Below, piece by piece: positions 43,306 to 52,024 of a stretch of DNA of 64,000 nt. The stretch covers positions 281,429-345,428 of the forward strand of contig JBBCJI010000003.1 in assembly GCA_037190845.1 (NCBI GenBank), in the 5' to 3' direction. The notes beneath the pieces were generated by a model. The model saw only the letters and a program-made list of their open reading frames with translations. It did no database searches and was not told where the DNA came from. Each line of letters opens with the position of its first letter. Position 1 is the stretch's first letter. The stretch comes from JBEBVQ01 sp037190845 (GTDB taxonomy: Bacteria; Bacteroidota; Bacteroidia; Chitinophagales; Chitinophagaceae). The position numbers and the translations under genes were made by a program.

Positions 43306-46300
43306 GTCGTCTTTTTTATTTGAAGCGTCACGATCGTTCCGCTCAACGGAGGTTCTTTATCTGTATAGGTGACCGAAATCTGTGTGCTTTCATATTTGTT
43401 GCAGATCCGGATCAGGTCTTCTATCAATTGGTCTCCGTATGATTCGGACTTAAGCGAGCTGCCTTTCCGGATCTGCTTCGACTGCTTCCGCCCGATGCCG
43501 TCATCTTCAATAGTACATATTATTTCTTTCCCATCCTGCCCGGTTTTAAAATGTATTTTCAGGAATCCCGGTTCGCCTTTATGAAAAAGCCCGTGGTTGA
43601 TCGCATTTTCCACAATAGGCTGCAGCAGCAGGGAGGGTATCTTTCGCTGCATGTCTTCGGGAGATAACTCCAGGATCATCTCATAGTGAAACCGTCCGTC
43701 AAAACGGATCTGCTGCAGTTCGATATAGTTCTTCAGATTTTCCACCTCATCCACGATCGTGATAAAACGATTCCGCGACGATCTCAGATAGGCGCGCAGC
43801 AACTGGGCAAATTGTGTGACGTGACGGTAGGCATCCTGCATTTTACCTGACTGGATCAGCATCAGGGCAGCGCTGAGGGTGTTAAAGATAAAATGAGGAT
43901 TGATCTGCGCATAAACCGATTTCAGCTCCATTTCCATATGGAGATTCCGTTTCTGGTTTTTACGCATTACATTCCGTTTGGTGATCCATACAATACCCCA
44001 TACCAGCAGCCCGAAAATCAATAACGCCGCAAACGACAGAATCCTTTTCGCAGTAGCCGTCTGCCACCAGTAAGGCACTACGTACAGACAGATGTCCCGG
44101 CTTCCGCTTTTCCAGACCTCGTCCGAAACGGCAATGGAAAGTACATATAGCCTGCCGGGGTCAAGCAACGGCAGCATGAGCTCATCTGTATGTATTTCCT
44201 TCCACTTTGAGCCAGCACCCGCTAACCGGTAATGATACTTCGGTGTACCGATACCCGATGGACGGATTATGTCGAACTGCAGCTTCATCTCTTTCTGATC
44301 CAGGAAAACCGTATCCTTTGTACCCACACTCCGCCAATCATTCCCGTATCCTAACAGAAGCTTATAGAGTTGCTCTTTCTCCGAAGCAGTATCCATATAA
44401 AACGCCTGTTCTGCCGGAATGTCTATGGTATATAACCCGCCATCCGTACTGACATATACCTTATCATGGATTACATATACATCTGACAATTCATTGTACA
44501 GCATTTTTTTAGTGTTGCTGTAAAAAACCGGGGGAGACAATTGCCCGGCCCCTGTAATTTTACGCAATACAACACCGAACCGGCCTGCCACGATCAACAA
44601 GTCGTCTTCAAGTTTCACCTGGCTTTTTTCCAGGTTAATATTCCGGTACAATACCTGATACTTATAAATATCCGTATTTAATAATGACAATTGGTCAAAT
44701 TCTTTCAGGAAAACATTGCCATATCGCTTGTCAATCAGCACTTTTTCAATATTCCTGAAATAAGACTTTCCCGGAGTATAGGCATTCACCGGTATGCCTG
44801 TGCTTTGTGCCGGATCATACCGCATGATGACACTGCTGTTGTATGTCCACAATACTTTGTGCAAGGGATCATAGGCAATATTGGTGTAGGCAGACATATC
44901 ACTTTGGGATATCTTTTCTTTTTCCTCCAGAACTTTTACAGACTGGCGCTCATGATCCAATACGACCCGGAACAAGCCCGTCCGGGACAAAAGAAAAAAT
45001 AAACCGGAATCTACTACGGCTATGTCAAGATAACGGATATGTTTATGCTGAATTTTTTCCAGCACGGCAGACGTGGCTTCCGTAACAGGACGCTGTTTGT
45101 GCAGGAATGGAGTGAGATTACCCGTCCGGTGATCTAATTCATACAACGAACTGGCGGCCAGAACAAGTGATGCTCCCTGCTTCCATGGCGCAATTTTATA
45201 AACATGCGGAATGTTATATTTCCTGTTCAAAAGAACATTTCCTTTTCCGTCAAGAGATCGTATCGTGTTTCCCGCTCCTTCCCACCAGAAATGGATTTCT
45301 TCCGGAGTTCGTCCCATATGCAGGTAATCAGCCCGGTCATTATGAACACGATGGTAGGCGGATGTTACAGGAACATCCATATATAATCCTGTATTAACGG
45401 TCCCGATACAGGTATGCCAAAACGAATCTCTGACAATGGTAGAAAAGGATAGCGGATAATGGAGCTGCCTCATGTCATATACGGCCGTTTGACGGAACGA
45501 ATCATCAAACTGGTATAATTTTTCCCCTGCTATAATGTACATCTTGTCTTTATCCCCCTGAATCTTAAACTGGCCGGTATAGTCAAATTTGATCTTCTTC
45601 CATACCGAATCTTCCATATGCATATAATAAATATCCCCTTCTGAGGCATTTACAGACATCATATATTGTCCGAAAAACTGAAAGACCCGGTTATGGTGCA
45701 TGTCGCGGTGGATCGGGTTGTGTAACCAGGTCACGATCCGACCCGGCTCCACCTTCTTTTTGTAAATGGCAAATTGCTCTTCACCACCCGGCAAGATTTT
45801 CTTATATAAATAAACAAGCTCTTTGTTATTATTTATATAGAAATTATAACAATTTGGCATATTAAACCAGACTCCATTCAATGTATCATTTTTGTATAAA
45901 TACATTTTATTATTAAAGGCCCGGTTATCGTATGAGCTGAACATAAAAATATGATCCTCATAATTCCAGAAATAAGGAAAAAGGAGCGGGGGAGGTAATT
46001 CTACCGTTATCTCTTTGTACTCATTGTTATATATATACCCGAGCGAATGACAAAAACAGTGGATCCAGATACGGCCTTTGTGGTCTTCGTAAAGTCTCCA
46101 GATATCATTGGAGGGTAAGCCTTTTGATAAGTCGAAGATTTTGGGCGTATATCCATTGTATTTCACAACCCCCTGTGGTGTGCCAGCCCATAAATATCCA
46201 TATTTATCTACTGTAACATAATAAATATGGTTAGATGGCAGTCCGTTGTGAATATTCAGCTCATAATGGGTCGGCATGGCCATCAGAAGATGAGAAGATA

Positions 46301-46349
46301 CTATCGGGAACAGGTATAGCAGCAATAACCTGGACAGACGTGATAACAT
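43302..46349 (-). CDS. LytS-type sensor histidine kinase with two-component regulator propeller
   Basis: The ATG at 46349 gives a good signal segment (MLSRLSRLLLLYLFPIVSS); the frame continues to another ATG at 46418, adding 23 residues. The periplasmic sensor part starts with regulator-propeller repeats (GLPSNHIYYVTVDKYGYLWAG, GLPSNDIWRLYEDHKGRIWI) and spans about 700 residues, ending in a Y_Y_Y-like beta domain. One membrane helix (ILSFAALLIFGLLVWGIVWI) precedes the His_kinase domain with phosphoacceptor in QINPHFIFNTL. The ATP-binding lid motifs are VENAINHG and DDGIGRKQS. It pairs with the overlapping LytTR gene. The ligand is unknown. Confidence 0.93.
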   Translation of the reverse strand: MLSRLSRLLLLYLFPIVSSHLLMAMPTHYELNIHNGLPSNHIYYVTVDKYGYLWAGTPQGVVKYNGYTPKIFDLSKGLPSNDIWRLYEDHKGRIWIHCFCHSLGYIYNNEYKEITVELPPPLLFPYFWNYEDHIFMFSSYDNRAFNNKMYLYKNDTLNGVWFNMPNCYNFYINNNKELVYLYKKILPGGEEQFAIYKKKVEPGRIVTWLHNPIHRDMHHNRVFQFFGQYMMSVNASEGDIYYMHMEDSVWKKIKFDYTGQFKIQGDKDKMYIIAGEKLYQFDDSFRQTAVYDMRQLHYPLSFSTIVRDSFWHTCIGTVNTGLYMDVPVTSAYHRVHNDRADYLHMGRTPEEIHFWWEGAGNTIRSLDGKGNVLLNRKYNIPHVYKIAPWKQGASLVLAASSLYELDHRTGNLTPFLHKQRPVTEATSAVLEKIQHKHIRYLDIAVVDSGLFFLLSRTGLFRVVLDHERQSVKVLEEKEKISQSDMSAYTNIAYDPLHKVLWTYNSSVIMRYDPAQSTGIPVNAYTPGKSYFRNIEKVLIDKRYGNVFLKEFDQLSLLNTDIYKYQVLYRNINLEKSQVKLEDDLLIVAGRFGVVLRKITGAGQLSPPVFYSNTKKMLYNELSDVYVIHDKVYVSTDGGLYTIDIPAEQAFYMDTASEKEQLYKLLLGYGNDWRSVGTKDTVFLDQKEMKLQFDIIRPSGIGTPKYHYRLAGAGSKWKEIHTDELMLPLLDPGRLYVLSIAVSDEVWKSGSRDICLYVVPYWWQTATAKRILSFAALLIFGLLVWGIVWITKRNVMRKNQKRNLHMEMELKSVYAQINPHFIFNTLSAALMLIQSGKMQDAYRHVTQFAQLLRAYLRSSRNRFITIVDEVENLKNYIELQQIRFDGRFHYEMILELSPEDMQRKIPSLLLQPIVENAINHGLFHKGEPGFLKIHFKTGQDGKEIICTIEDDGIGRKQSKQIRKGSSLKSESYGDQLIEDLIRICNKYESTQISVTYTDKEPPLSGTIVTLQIKKTT

Positions 46350-46494
46350 CCGTCCTGTGGCTCCATGCCTTATGTAAAAAGCCGGGGGCTTTCCCAGTAC
46401 AAATATTTTTCCGGTCATTGCTATACCGGCAAGATAAAGAAAAGCATTATTTGGTGGTAATCTGTCGTGCGGTATTTAGCCATTCTTTGATGAG

Positions 46495-46515
46495 ATTGCG
46501 GCTCAAGGCCGCAAT
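46495..46515. repeat. Palindrome ATTGCGGC/GCCGCAAT
   Basis: An 8-bp perfect stem with a 5-nt loop. It lies in the 543-bp gap between divergent genes, so it cannot be a terminator for either. First of five palindromes in the gap. Confidence 0.55.
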
Positions 46516-46580
46516 GACAACGTGGTTGCGGGTCGGGCACATCCATTAAGAATACTGAGTATGAATCTGTTCACTTTGTC

Positions 46581-46601
46581 ATGGCGGGCTCGACCCGCCA
46601 T
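46581..46601. repeat. Palindrome ATGGCGGG/CCCGCCAT
   Basis: An 8-bp perfect GC-rich stem with a 5-nt loop (CTCGA). Second of five palindromes in the gap. Confidence 0.55.
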
Positions 46602-46659
46602 CGTCTGAATATGATATGATACTTAATGAAGCCCGTTTTAATAAGAAACGACTAATTAA

Positions 46660-46681
46660 CTCTCACCGACACCGGTGAGAG
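46660..46681. repeat. Palindrome CTCTCACCG/CGGTGAGAG
   Basis: A 9-bp perfect stem with a 4-nt ACAC loop. Third of five palindromes in the gap. Confidence 0.55.
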
Positions 46682-46730
46682 AGGGATCAACCCGGAAAGT
46701 TGTTTTATAACCTGGAAGTGAATAAATATT

Positions 46731-46777
46731 AAAGGTGCGGCTCCCAGGTATTTAGCCTGATGGCGCGCCGCACCTTT
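46731..46777. repeat. Palindrome with 10-bp stem and 27-nt structured loop
   Basis: AAAGGTGCGG (46731-46740) pairs with CCGCACCTTT (46768-46777). The loop contains GCGCGC and CCAGG/CCTG elements. It is upstream of the purL -7 box, so it is not in the purL leader. It could be a small RNA or a REP-like element. Confidence 0.5.
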
Positions 46778-46852
46778 GGGGAATTCCTTATTACAAAGAT
46801 ACAAAAAACAGTAAAAGCAAAAAACTTGCCTTAACTATTCCCAACCGGGTGA

Positions 46853-46880
46853 GTGAAGACGCGGTACATCGCGTCTCCAC
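46853..46880. repeat. Palindrome related to 36174-36207
   Basis: A 7-bp stem (AGACGCG/CGCGTCT), extended by three more pairs after one mismatch, around a GTACAT loop. The 20-bp core matches that of the palindrome at 36174-36207 at about 17 positions. Ends 34 bp before the purL -7 box. Confidence 0.55.
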
Positions 46881-46913
46881 CCATCATATACCTGAGAAAT
46901 TACCAAAATACCG

Positions 46914-46921
46914 TAGGTTTG
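46914..46921 (+). promoter_or_regulatory. purL -7 element TAGGTTTG
   Basis: TAGGTTTG fits TAnnTTTG. The tetramer 19 bp upstream reads CCTG (2 of 4). The leader to the ATG at 46962 would be about 34 nt. Confidence 0.5.
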
Positions 46922-46961
46922 CACATTATTTTCCGTTACCATAATCATACTTCGGCAACAC

Positions 46962-49166
46962 ATGCAGGCAACACTCGAACAGGCCGTTAAGCTGGGTCTT
47001 CGTGAAGAAGAATTTGAAAAAATAAAAGAGGTGCTGGGGCGTACCCCCAATTTCAATGAAACCGCCATGTACTCCGTTATGTGGAGCGAGCATTGCAGCT
47101 ACAAAAACTCGATCAAATGGCTGAAAACCTTACCCCGCGAAGGAGCCAGGCTGCTGGTAAAAGCAGGTGAGGAAAACGCGGGGCTGGTGGACATAGGCGA
47201 TGGCTGGGGCTGTGTGTTCAAAATCGAATCCCACAATCATCCTTCTGCCATCGAGCCTTTCCAGGGCGCGGCGACAGGTGTGGGCGGCATTCACCGCGAC
47301 ATCTTCACCATGGGCGCACGCCCCGTCGCAGCGCTGAACTCGCTGCGGTTCGGTCGCCTTGACAACCCCAAGACCCGGTGGCTGCTCAAAGGCGTCGTCA
47401 AAGGCATCGGCCATTACGGCAACTGCTTCGGCGTACCCACCGTTGCGGGAGAAGCCTATTTTGAACACTGCTACCAGACCAACCCCCTGGTAAATGCCAT
47501 GAGCGTAGGCGTTGTAAAGGTTGACGGCAAAGCTACCGTATCCGCAACATCCTACGGGGCAGGCAATCCCGTATTCATCGTTGGCGCCGCTACCGGAAAA
47601 GATGGTATCGGCGGCGCTTCATTCGCATCGGCAGACATCAGCGAAGACAGCGCCGAGCAGCTCCCGTCTGTACAGGTGGGCGACCCGTTTGAAGAGAAAA
47701 AACTGCTCGAAGCCTGTCTGGAAACCATCACTACCGGCGCAGTTATCGGCATGCAGGATATGGGCGCGGCCGGCATTACCTGCTCCACCAGCGAAATGAG
47801 CGCAAAGGGTGAGCATGGCATGATCATCCATCTCGACAAAGTTCCTACCCGCCAGGAAAACATGAAACCCTGGGAAATGCTGCTCAGCGAAAGCCAAGAG
47901 CGGATGCTCGTAGTTGTGGAAAAAGGACGCGAACAGGAAATAATACAGATCTTCGACAAATGGGATATACACTGTGTACAGATCGGGGAAGTAACTACCG
48001 ATACAAACCTGAAATTCTACATGCACGGCGAGCTGGTGGCCGATGTGCCGGCGGAGAGTATGGTGCTGGGTGGTGGTGCGCCCGTCTACGAACGTGAATA
48101 CAGGGAGCCTGCTTATTTCCAGAAGATCAACAGCTTCGATCCCGGCAGCATTCCTGTACCTGCCGATCTCAAAAACGTCGCGTTTCAGCTCGTACAGTTA
48201 CCCAACATCGCCTCCAAACGCTGGATCTACGAACAATACGACTCGATGGTAGGCACGGGCAATACCCATACGAATGCGCCCTCCGATGCAGCAGTGGTAC
48301 GCCTCCATGATACAAAGAAAGCGCTTGCTGTAACGACAGACTGCAACAGCCGTTATGTATTTGCTGACCCTTATAAAGGCGCGATGATTGCCGTGAGCGA
48401 AGCTGCACGCAACATTGTCTGCAGCGGCGGTACACCTGTAGGTGTCACCAACTGTCTCAACTTTGGTAATCCTTATAATCCCGAAGTTTATTACCAGTTT
48501 GTACATGCCATCAAAGGTATGGGTGCAGCCTGTCTGAAATTCGACACCCCGGTGACAGGCGGAAACGTGAGCTTCTACAACCAGTCGGAAGACGGCCCCG
48601 TTTATCCCACACCCACGATCGGGATGGTAGGTGTGCTTGATTCTCCTGATCAGAAGATGACCCTCGACTTTAAAAACGCAGGGGATTTTATCTATGTAAT
48701 CGGCACGAACAGGGACGATATCAACTGCTCTGAATATTTACATCATGTATGCGGCATTACGCACAGTCCGGCGCCGCACTTCGACCTTGATGAAGAATAT
48801 ACTGTACAGCAGGCGGTATTGAAGCTCATCAGCAAAGAGCGGATACAATCTGCTCACGACATTTCCGAAGGAGGATTATTTACTTGTCTGCTGGAAAGCG
48901 CCATGATCCGCGGTTTCGGCTTTGAAATAGACACTGCTGAGGACATCCGTAAAGACGCATTCCTGTTCGGCGAAGCCCAGAGCAGAGTAGTGGTGACCGT
49001 TAATCCGCACCTGCATGCTTTGTTTGAAGGTGAGCTCCGCGATATTCCTTTTACACGTATCGGAACGGTTACTGCTGATAAAAAGATAGTGGTAGACAAG
49101 TCTTCCTGGGGCTTCATCAGCGACTGGAAAGATTTATATGATACAACGCTGGAAAAGCTGCTTTAA
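46962..49166 (+). CDS. purL: Phosphoribosylformylglycinamidine synthase subunit PurL
   Basis: A 734-residue protein matching the medium-length (small-type) PurL of bacteria that use separate PurS and PurQ partners. Visible motifs are MYSVMWSEHCSYKNS near the N-terminus (catalytic histidine), the ATP-binding FKIESHNHPSAIEPFQGAATGVGG segment, GMQDMGAAGITCSTSEM and SAHDISEGGLF near the end. It converts FGAR to FGAM with ATP and ammonia from PurQ, the fourth step of purine synthesis. Cytoplasmic. purS and purQ are not adjacent. It is convergent with the membrane protein gene at 49183, only 16 bp away, with no clear hairpin between. Confidence 0.98.
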   Translation: MQATLEQAVKLGLREEEFEKIKEVLGRTPNFNETAMYSVMWSEHCSYKNSIKWLKTLPREGARLLVKAGEENAGLVDIGDGWGCVFKIESHNHPSAIEPFQGAATGVGGIHRDIFTMGARPVAALNSLRFGRLDNPKTRWLLKGVVKGIGHYGNCFGVPTVAGEAYFEHCYQTNPLVNAMSVGVVKVDGKATVSATSYGAGNPVFIVGAATGKDGIGGASFASADISEDSAEQLPSVQVGDPFEEKKLLEACLETITTGAVIGMQDMGAAGITCSTSEMSAKGEHGMIIHLDKVPTRQENMKPWEMLLSESQERMLVVVEKGREQEIIQIFDKWDIHCVQIGEVTTDTNLKFYMHGELVADVPAESMVLGGGAPVYEREYREPAYFQKINSFDPGSIPVPADLKNVAFQLVQLPNIASKRWIYEQYDSMVGTGNTHTNAPSDAAVVRLHDTKKALAVTTDCNSRYVFADPYKGAMIAVSEAARNIVCSGGTPVGVTNCLNFGNPYNPEVYYQFVHAIKGMGAACLKFDTPVTGGNVSFYNQSEDGPVYPTPTIGMVGVLDSPDQKMTLDFKNAGDFIYVIGTNRDDINCSEYLHHVCGITHSPAPHFDLDEEYTVQQAVLKLISKERIQSAHDISEGGLFTCLLESAMIRGFGFEIDTAEDIRKDAFLFGEAQSRVVVTVNPHLHALFEGELRDIPFTRIGTVTADKKIVVDKSSWGFISDWKDLYDTTLEKLL

Positions 49167-49182
49167 TAGGAAGTGGTACAGG

Positions 49183-50589
49183 TTATTGCCTTTTCCCGGG
49201 CACTATTTGTTCATTTATTCGCACATAAAATGATGTGTCATTGAACTTGAAATATCTCGGATCCAGATCCTTGTATTTGAAGGATCTCCAACGTGTTGCA
49301 AAAGACTTGTTGCCGCATAGGAAATCATCAAGATCTCCGGGGTTTTCTTCTATAATCACAGAACGGGTGTTTCCTGTTTCAATAGTAGACAGCAACCAGA
49401 CTTCATAAGCGCTGGCCCAGGTCATCAGCAAGAGGTCTTTGGGAACTGCGTCTTCGGGAATCACTATCTTCTTATTGGGTGCATGTTCTGTTGCCGCCAG
49501 AACATGCCGGTACCAGTCGAGCCGGTCTGCGTACTGCCGGTGCGTTATCACAATTCTTACAATTCCTGCAAAAATGATCAAAAAAACAAGGTACACACCG
49601 ACTTTGCGATTATTCAGTGCCGGTAATACATCATAGATAAAGGGCACTCCCATAAATACAGTAAACAGCATGTATTGATTCTCTATATAAAATTGATCTG
49701 CCCCTCCCGGATAAGAACAGTTTATCATGAAGATATAACCCGAAAAGAATCCAAATACCAGCAGGGATTTAAGATAGAGTCGTTTTTTTATGTAGAACCC
49801 AATCACGATTACCAGCAGAATCAACGCAAAGTAATAATCATGCAAAAAATACTTTAGCAGGTTTTTATTGGCGAGATTATCTATATAATTGGGGTAGAGC
49901 TTTACTACATTGCTAAAAAACAACCCTATTGCACCATCGTCATAGGGAGCTTTAAAAAACATGCGTTTTATTATAAAGAATATGACATAAGTAGCTGTGG
50001 CATATACGATAATTCTCCTTTTATGAGGATATGACAAATAGTAAAACAACATCAGAAACAAAAACGGAAAAAGCAACAAAGGATGGGCAAAACAAATCGT
50101 AAAAATCAGCAGGGCAAACAACGGAGGGAAAGACTCCGGCAATGACCCCTTTTGTATAGCATTATCAAGCAGGGCAATAAATATAAACAGGAAAGCAACA
50201 CCCTGCGGTAGTTCAGATGGCATCCAGAAAAAAGTATGCGTTGTGATCAACAGTGTATAGAGGAGAAACGATAACGCAACACGTGTATTCTTCCATACCA
50301 GTATAATAAGCAGAAACGTACCGGCAGAGAGCAATACAAAACTCACAGAATACAGTAGTGCCAGGGTATTCAATGAAAGACCCAGCTTCACGCCCAGCAA
50401 AGGGAACAACTGTGAAAATAAAGCATCAAACCGGAAATGCTGTATTGCGAAGTAGCTATCTGTTATGATAAAAAACAAAAGATAGGCCACATCCATAAAT
50501 ACTGCCCTTTCTTTATAAAAGAAAATAGAGAGCAGTAATAATATTGAATAGGTAAACACACCTGTAAGTAAACCGGTTTTTCTGCTCAT
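49183..50589 (-). CDS. Polytopic membrane protein, paralogue of 6909-8327
   Basis: A 468-residue protein from the ATG at 50589 (the frame extends to a TTG at 50601). It has about ten hydrophobic segments, then a soluble tail of ~100 residues. It shares layout and scattered motifs with the protein at 6909-8327: FFWMPSELPQG against FWTNNEIHQA, HPLLLFPFL against HPLILLVFPFL, and a tail segment LLLMTWASAYEVWLLST against ILMMPWGLPLESIIAST. Function is unknown. The shared acidic residue after the FW motif is a candidate active-site residue if these are membrane glycosyltransferases, but that is speculation. It lies 55 bp downstream of folB on the same strand. Confidence 0.8.
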   Translation of the reverse strand: MSRKTGLLTGVFTYSILLLLSIFFYKERAVFMDVAYLLFFIITDSYFAIQHFRFDALFSQLFPLLGVKLGLSLNTLALLYSVSFVLLSAGTFLLIILVWKNTRVALSFLLYTLLITTHTFFWMPSELPQGVAFLFIFIALLDNAIQKGSLPESFPPLFALLIFTICFAHPLLLFPFLFLMLFYYLSYPHKRRIIVYATATYVIFFIIKRMFFKAPYDDGAIGLFFSNVVKLYPNYIDNLANKNLLKYFLHDYYFALILLVIVIGFYIKKRLYLKSLLVFGFFSGYIFMINCSYPGGADQFYIENQYMLFTVFMGVPFIYDVLPALNNRKVGVYLVFLIIFAGIVRIVITHRQYADRLDWYRHVLAATEHAPNKKIVIPEDAVPKDLLLMTWASAYEVWLLSTIETGNTRSVIIEENPGDLDDFLCGNKSFATRWRSFKYKDLDPRYFKFNDTSFYVRINEQIVPGKRQ

Positions 50590-50643
50590 AGTTTTTTGCA
50601 ATTTTATAAATGCAGCTATTACCGACTAATATACAATTACATT

Positions 50644-50982
50644 TTAACTTTCAAAGCACACCTGTGCATAATGCACCTCACCTGGCATAGGCGGGTGATA
50701 TTTGCGCACCGCCACCCTGATCCGGGAAGCACTTCCGATACGCTCCTTCAATGTGGTATGGATTTCCTGAACAAAAGATTCCAGTAGTAATCCGGGCTTT
50801 CCGAATACACCGGCCACTGTATCGCGGATCATTACATAATCTACAAACGGCAGAGCTTTTCCTTCATCAGCTTCCATCCATACGTCCACATCTACTTCAA
50901 AATCATTGCCCAGCACCTGCTCCTGCTCATATAACCCTATCGGTGCGTGCAGCTTAATCCCATGTAATGATACCGTCAGCAT
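50644..50982 (-). CDS. folB: Dihydroneopterin aldolase
   Basis: A 112-residue protein from the ATG at 50982. The open frame runs further upstream, but the family begins at MLTVSLHGIKLHAPIGLYEQEQ. Family features are the GxxxxE near the start (GLYEQEQVLGNDFEVDVDV), the central VDYVMIRDTVAGVF segment, LLESFVQEIHTTL, and the end RVAVRKYHPPMPG. It cleaves 7,8-dihydroneopterin in folate synthesis, as a cytoplasmic homo-oligomer. It starts 8 bp after the stop of the glycosyltransferase gene, so the two are likely co-transcribed. Confidence 0.95.
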   Translation of the reverse strand: MLTVSLHGIKLHAPIGLYEQEQVLGNDFEVDVDVWMEADEGKALPFVDYVMIRDTVAGVFGKPGLLLESFVQEIHTTLKERIGSASRIRVAVRKYHPPMPGEVHYAQVCFES

Positions 50983-50990
50983 GATCTGTA

Positions 50991-51938
50991 TTAGTGTTTT
51001 ATTTGCTGTTCTATAGCGGCTTTTACCGACTCCGGGGTGATCGTATCCATAGCATTTCCCTGTGCCGCCACCAACACCCGGACATGTGCACCCAACGGCG
51101 CCCACCTGCCGGGATGCACCGGACGCTCCGGCGGATAAAGGCCAATGGCATCTTTCCCTAAAACCGCGGCAAGGTGTAATGGCCCTGTGCTACATGCTAC
51201 CATTCCGTCACATTTAGTAATAAAGGTGATAAACTGAGCCAGGTCCATCTGCCCTGTAATATCAGTAACCCTGCCTTTTACCGCTTCCAGCAATGGTTGT
51301 AATGCGGGCCGTTCTTTTTCCGTTCCGGAAACAAACACCTGGAAACGTTCCGGATCGAGCAACTCCACCAGACGTATAAACTGCTCTGTACCCCATTCCT
51401 GCGCACTGCCCTGCGATTTCGGATGGAGGATCAGGTGATACTTTCCGGGAGCAAGTAAGTTGTAACAGGCGTCACTTAACGGCTGCAACCTGTCGAGACC
51501 ATAAAAGCCGGCGATCTCCTGCTGTGTAAAGGGTTGCCGGATACCCAGCGGCTTCAGCAAAAGCATATTCAGTTGTGCTTCGTGCAACGGCGATCTTCTA
51601 CGCGACAAAGCCACGAGCCGGTTGCAGGTATACCAATGATACAGCCTGCCGGTAGCGCCAATACGGAGGGGAATACGTAATTGCTTTGCCTTACGGGCAA
51701 TCACGGCATCAGGAAAAACATGGATTATTACATCGGGAAGAGGGACTATATCTCCACTCTCTGAGAGGAATACCTCCCTGTCCACAAAAGCATCCACATG
51801 GCTGCAGGCTTCAATGACCGGCCGGGTATATGGCTTGCCCAGAAAAGTAATACGAACATCCGGAAAATACTGCTTCAGCACACCGGCAAGCGGCAATGTC
51901 AGCACGACATCGCCGATGCTGTCGGTGCGACTGATCAT
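50991..51938 (-). CDS. Glycosyltransferase family 9 (heptosyltransferase-like)
   Basis: A 315-residue protein from the ATG at 51938 (a TTG at 51962 extends the frame). It begins with the typical MISRTDSIGDVVLTLPL and FPDVRITFLGKPY. It contains the C-terminal donor-site motif MVACSTGPLHLAAVLGK and IGLYPPERPVHPGRWAP. These are hallmarks of ADP-heptose:LPS heptosyltransferase-like GT9 enzymes. It probably adds a sugar to the lipopolysaccharide core on the inner face of the inner membrane; the exact sugar is unknown. It is followed 8 bp later by folB. Confidence 0.94.
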   Translation of the reverse strand: MISRTDSIGDVVLTLPLAGVLKQYFPDVRITFLGKPYTRPVIEACSHVDAFVDREVFLSESGDIVPLPDVIIHVFPDAVIARKAKQLRIPLRIGATGRLYHWYTCNRLVALSRRRSPLHEAQLNMLLLKPLGIRQPFTQQEIAGFYGLDRLQPLSDACYNLLAPGKYHLILHPKSQGSAQEWGTEQFIRLVELLDPERFQVFVSGTEKERPALQPLLEAVKGRVTDITGQMDLAQFITFITKCDGMVACSTGPLHLAAVLGKDAIGLYPPERPVHPGRWAPLGAHVRVLVAAQGNAMDTITPESVKAAIEQQIKH

Positions 51939-52024
51939 GATATGCCTGAATGGAAAACCCAATTTGCCCGTTTATATTTATTAAACACGGCAAAATTAAG
52001 TTAATTTCATGCAGCCCGGAAAGA

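Noticed and set aside
46731..46777. Riboswitch in the purL leader
   Set aside because: The hairpin is upstream of the likely purL -7 box, so it would not be in the purL mRNA.
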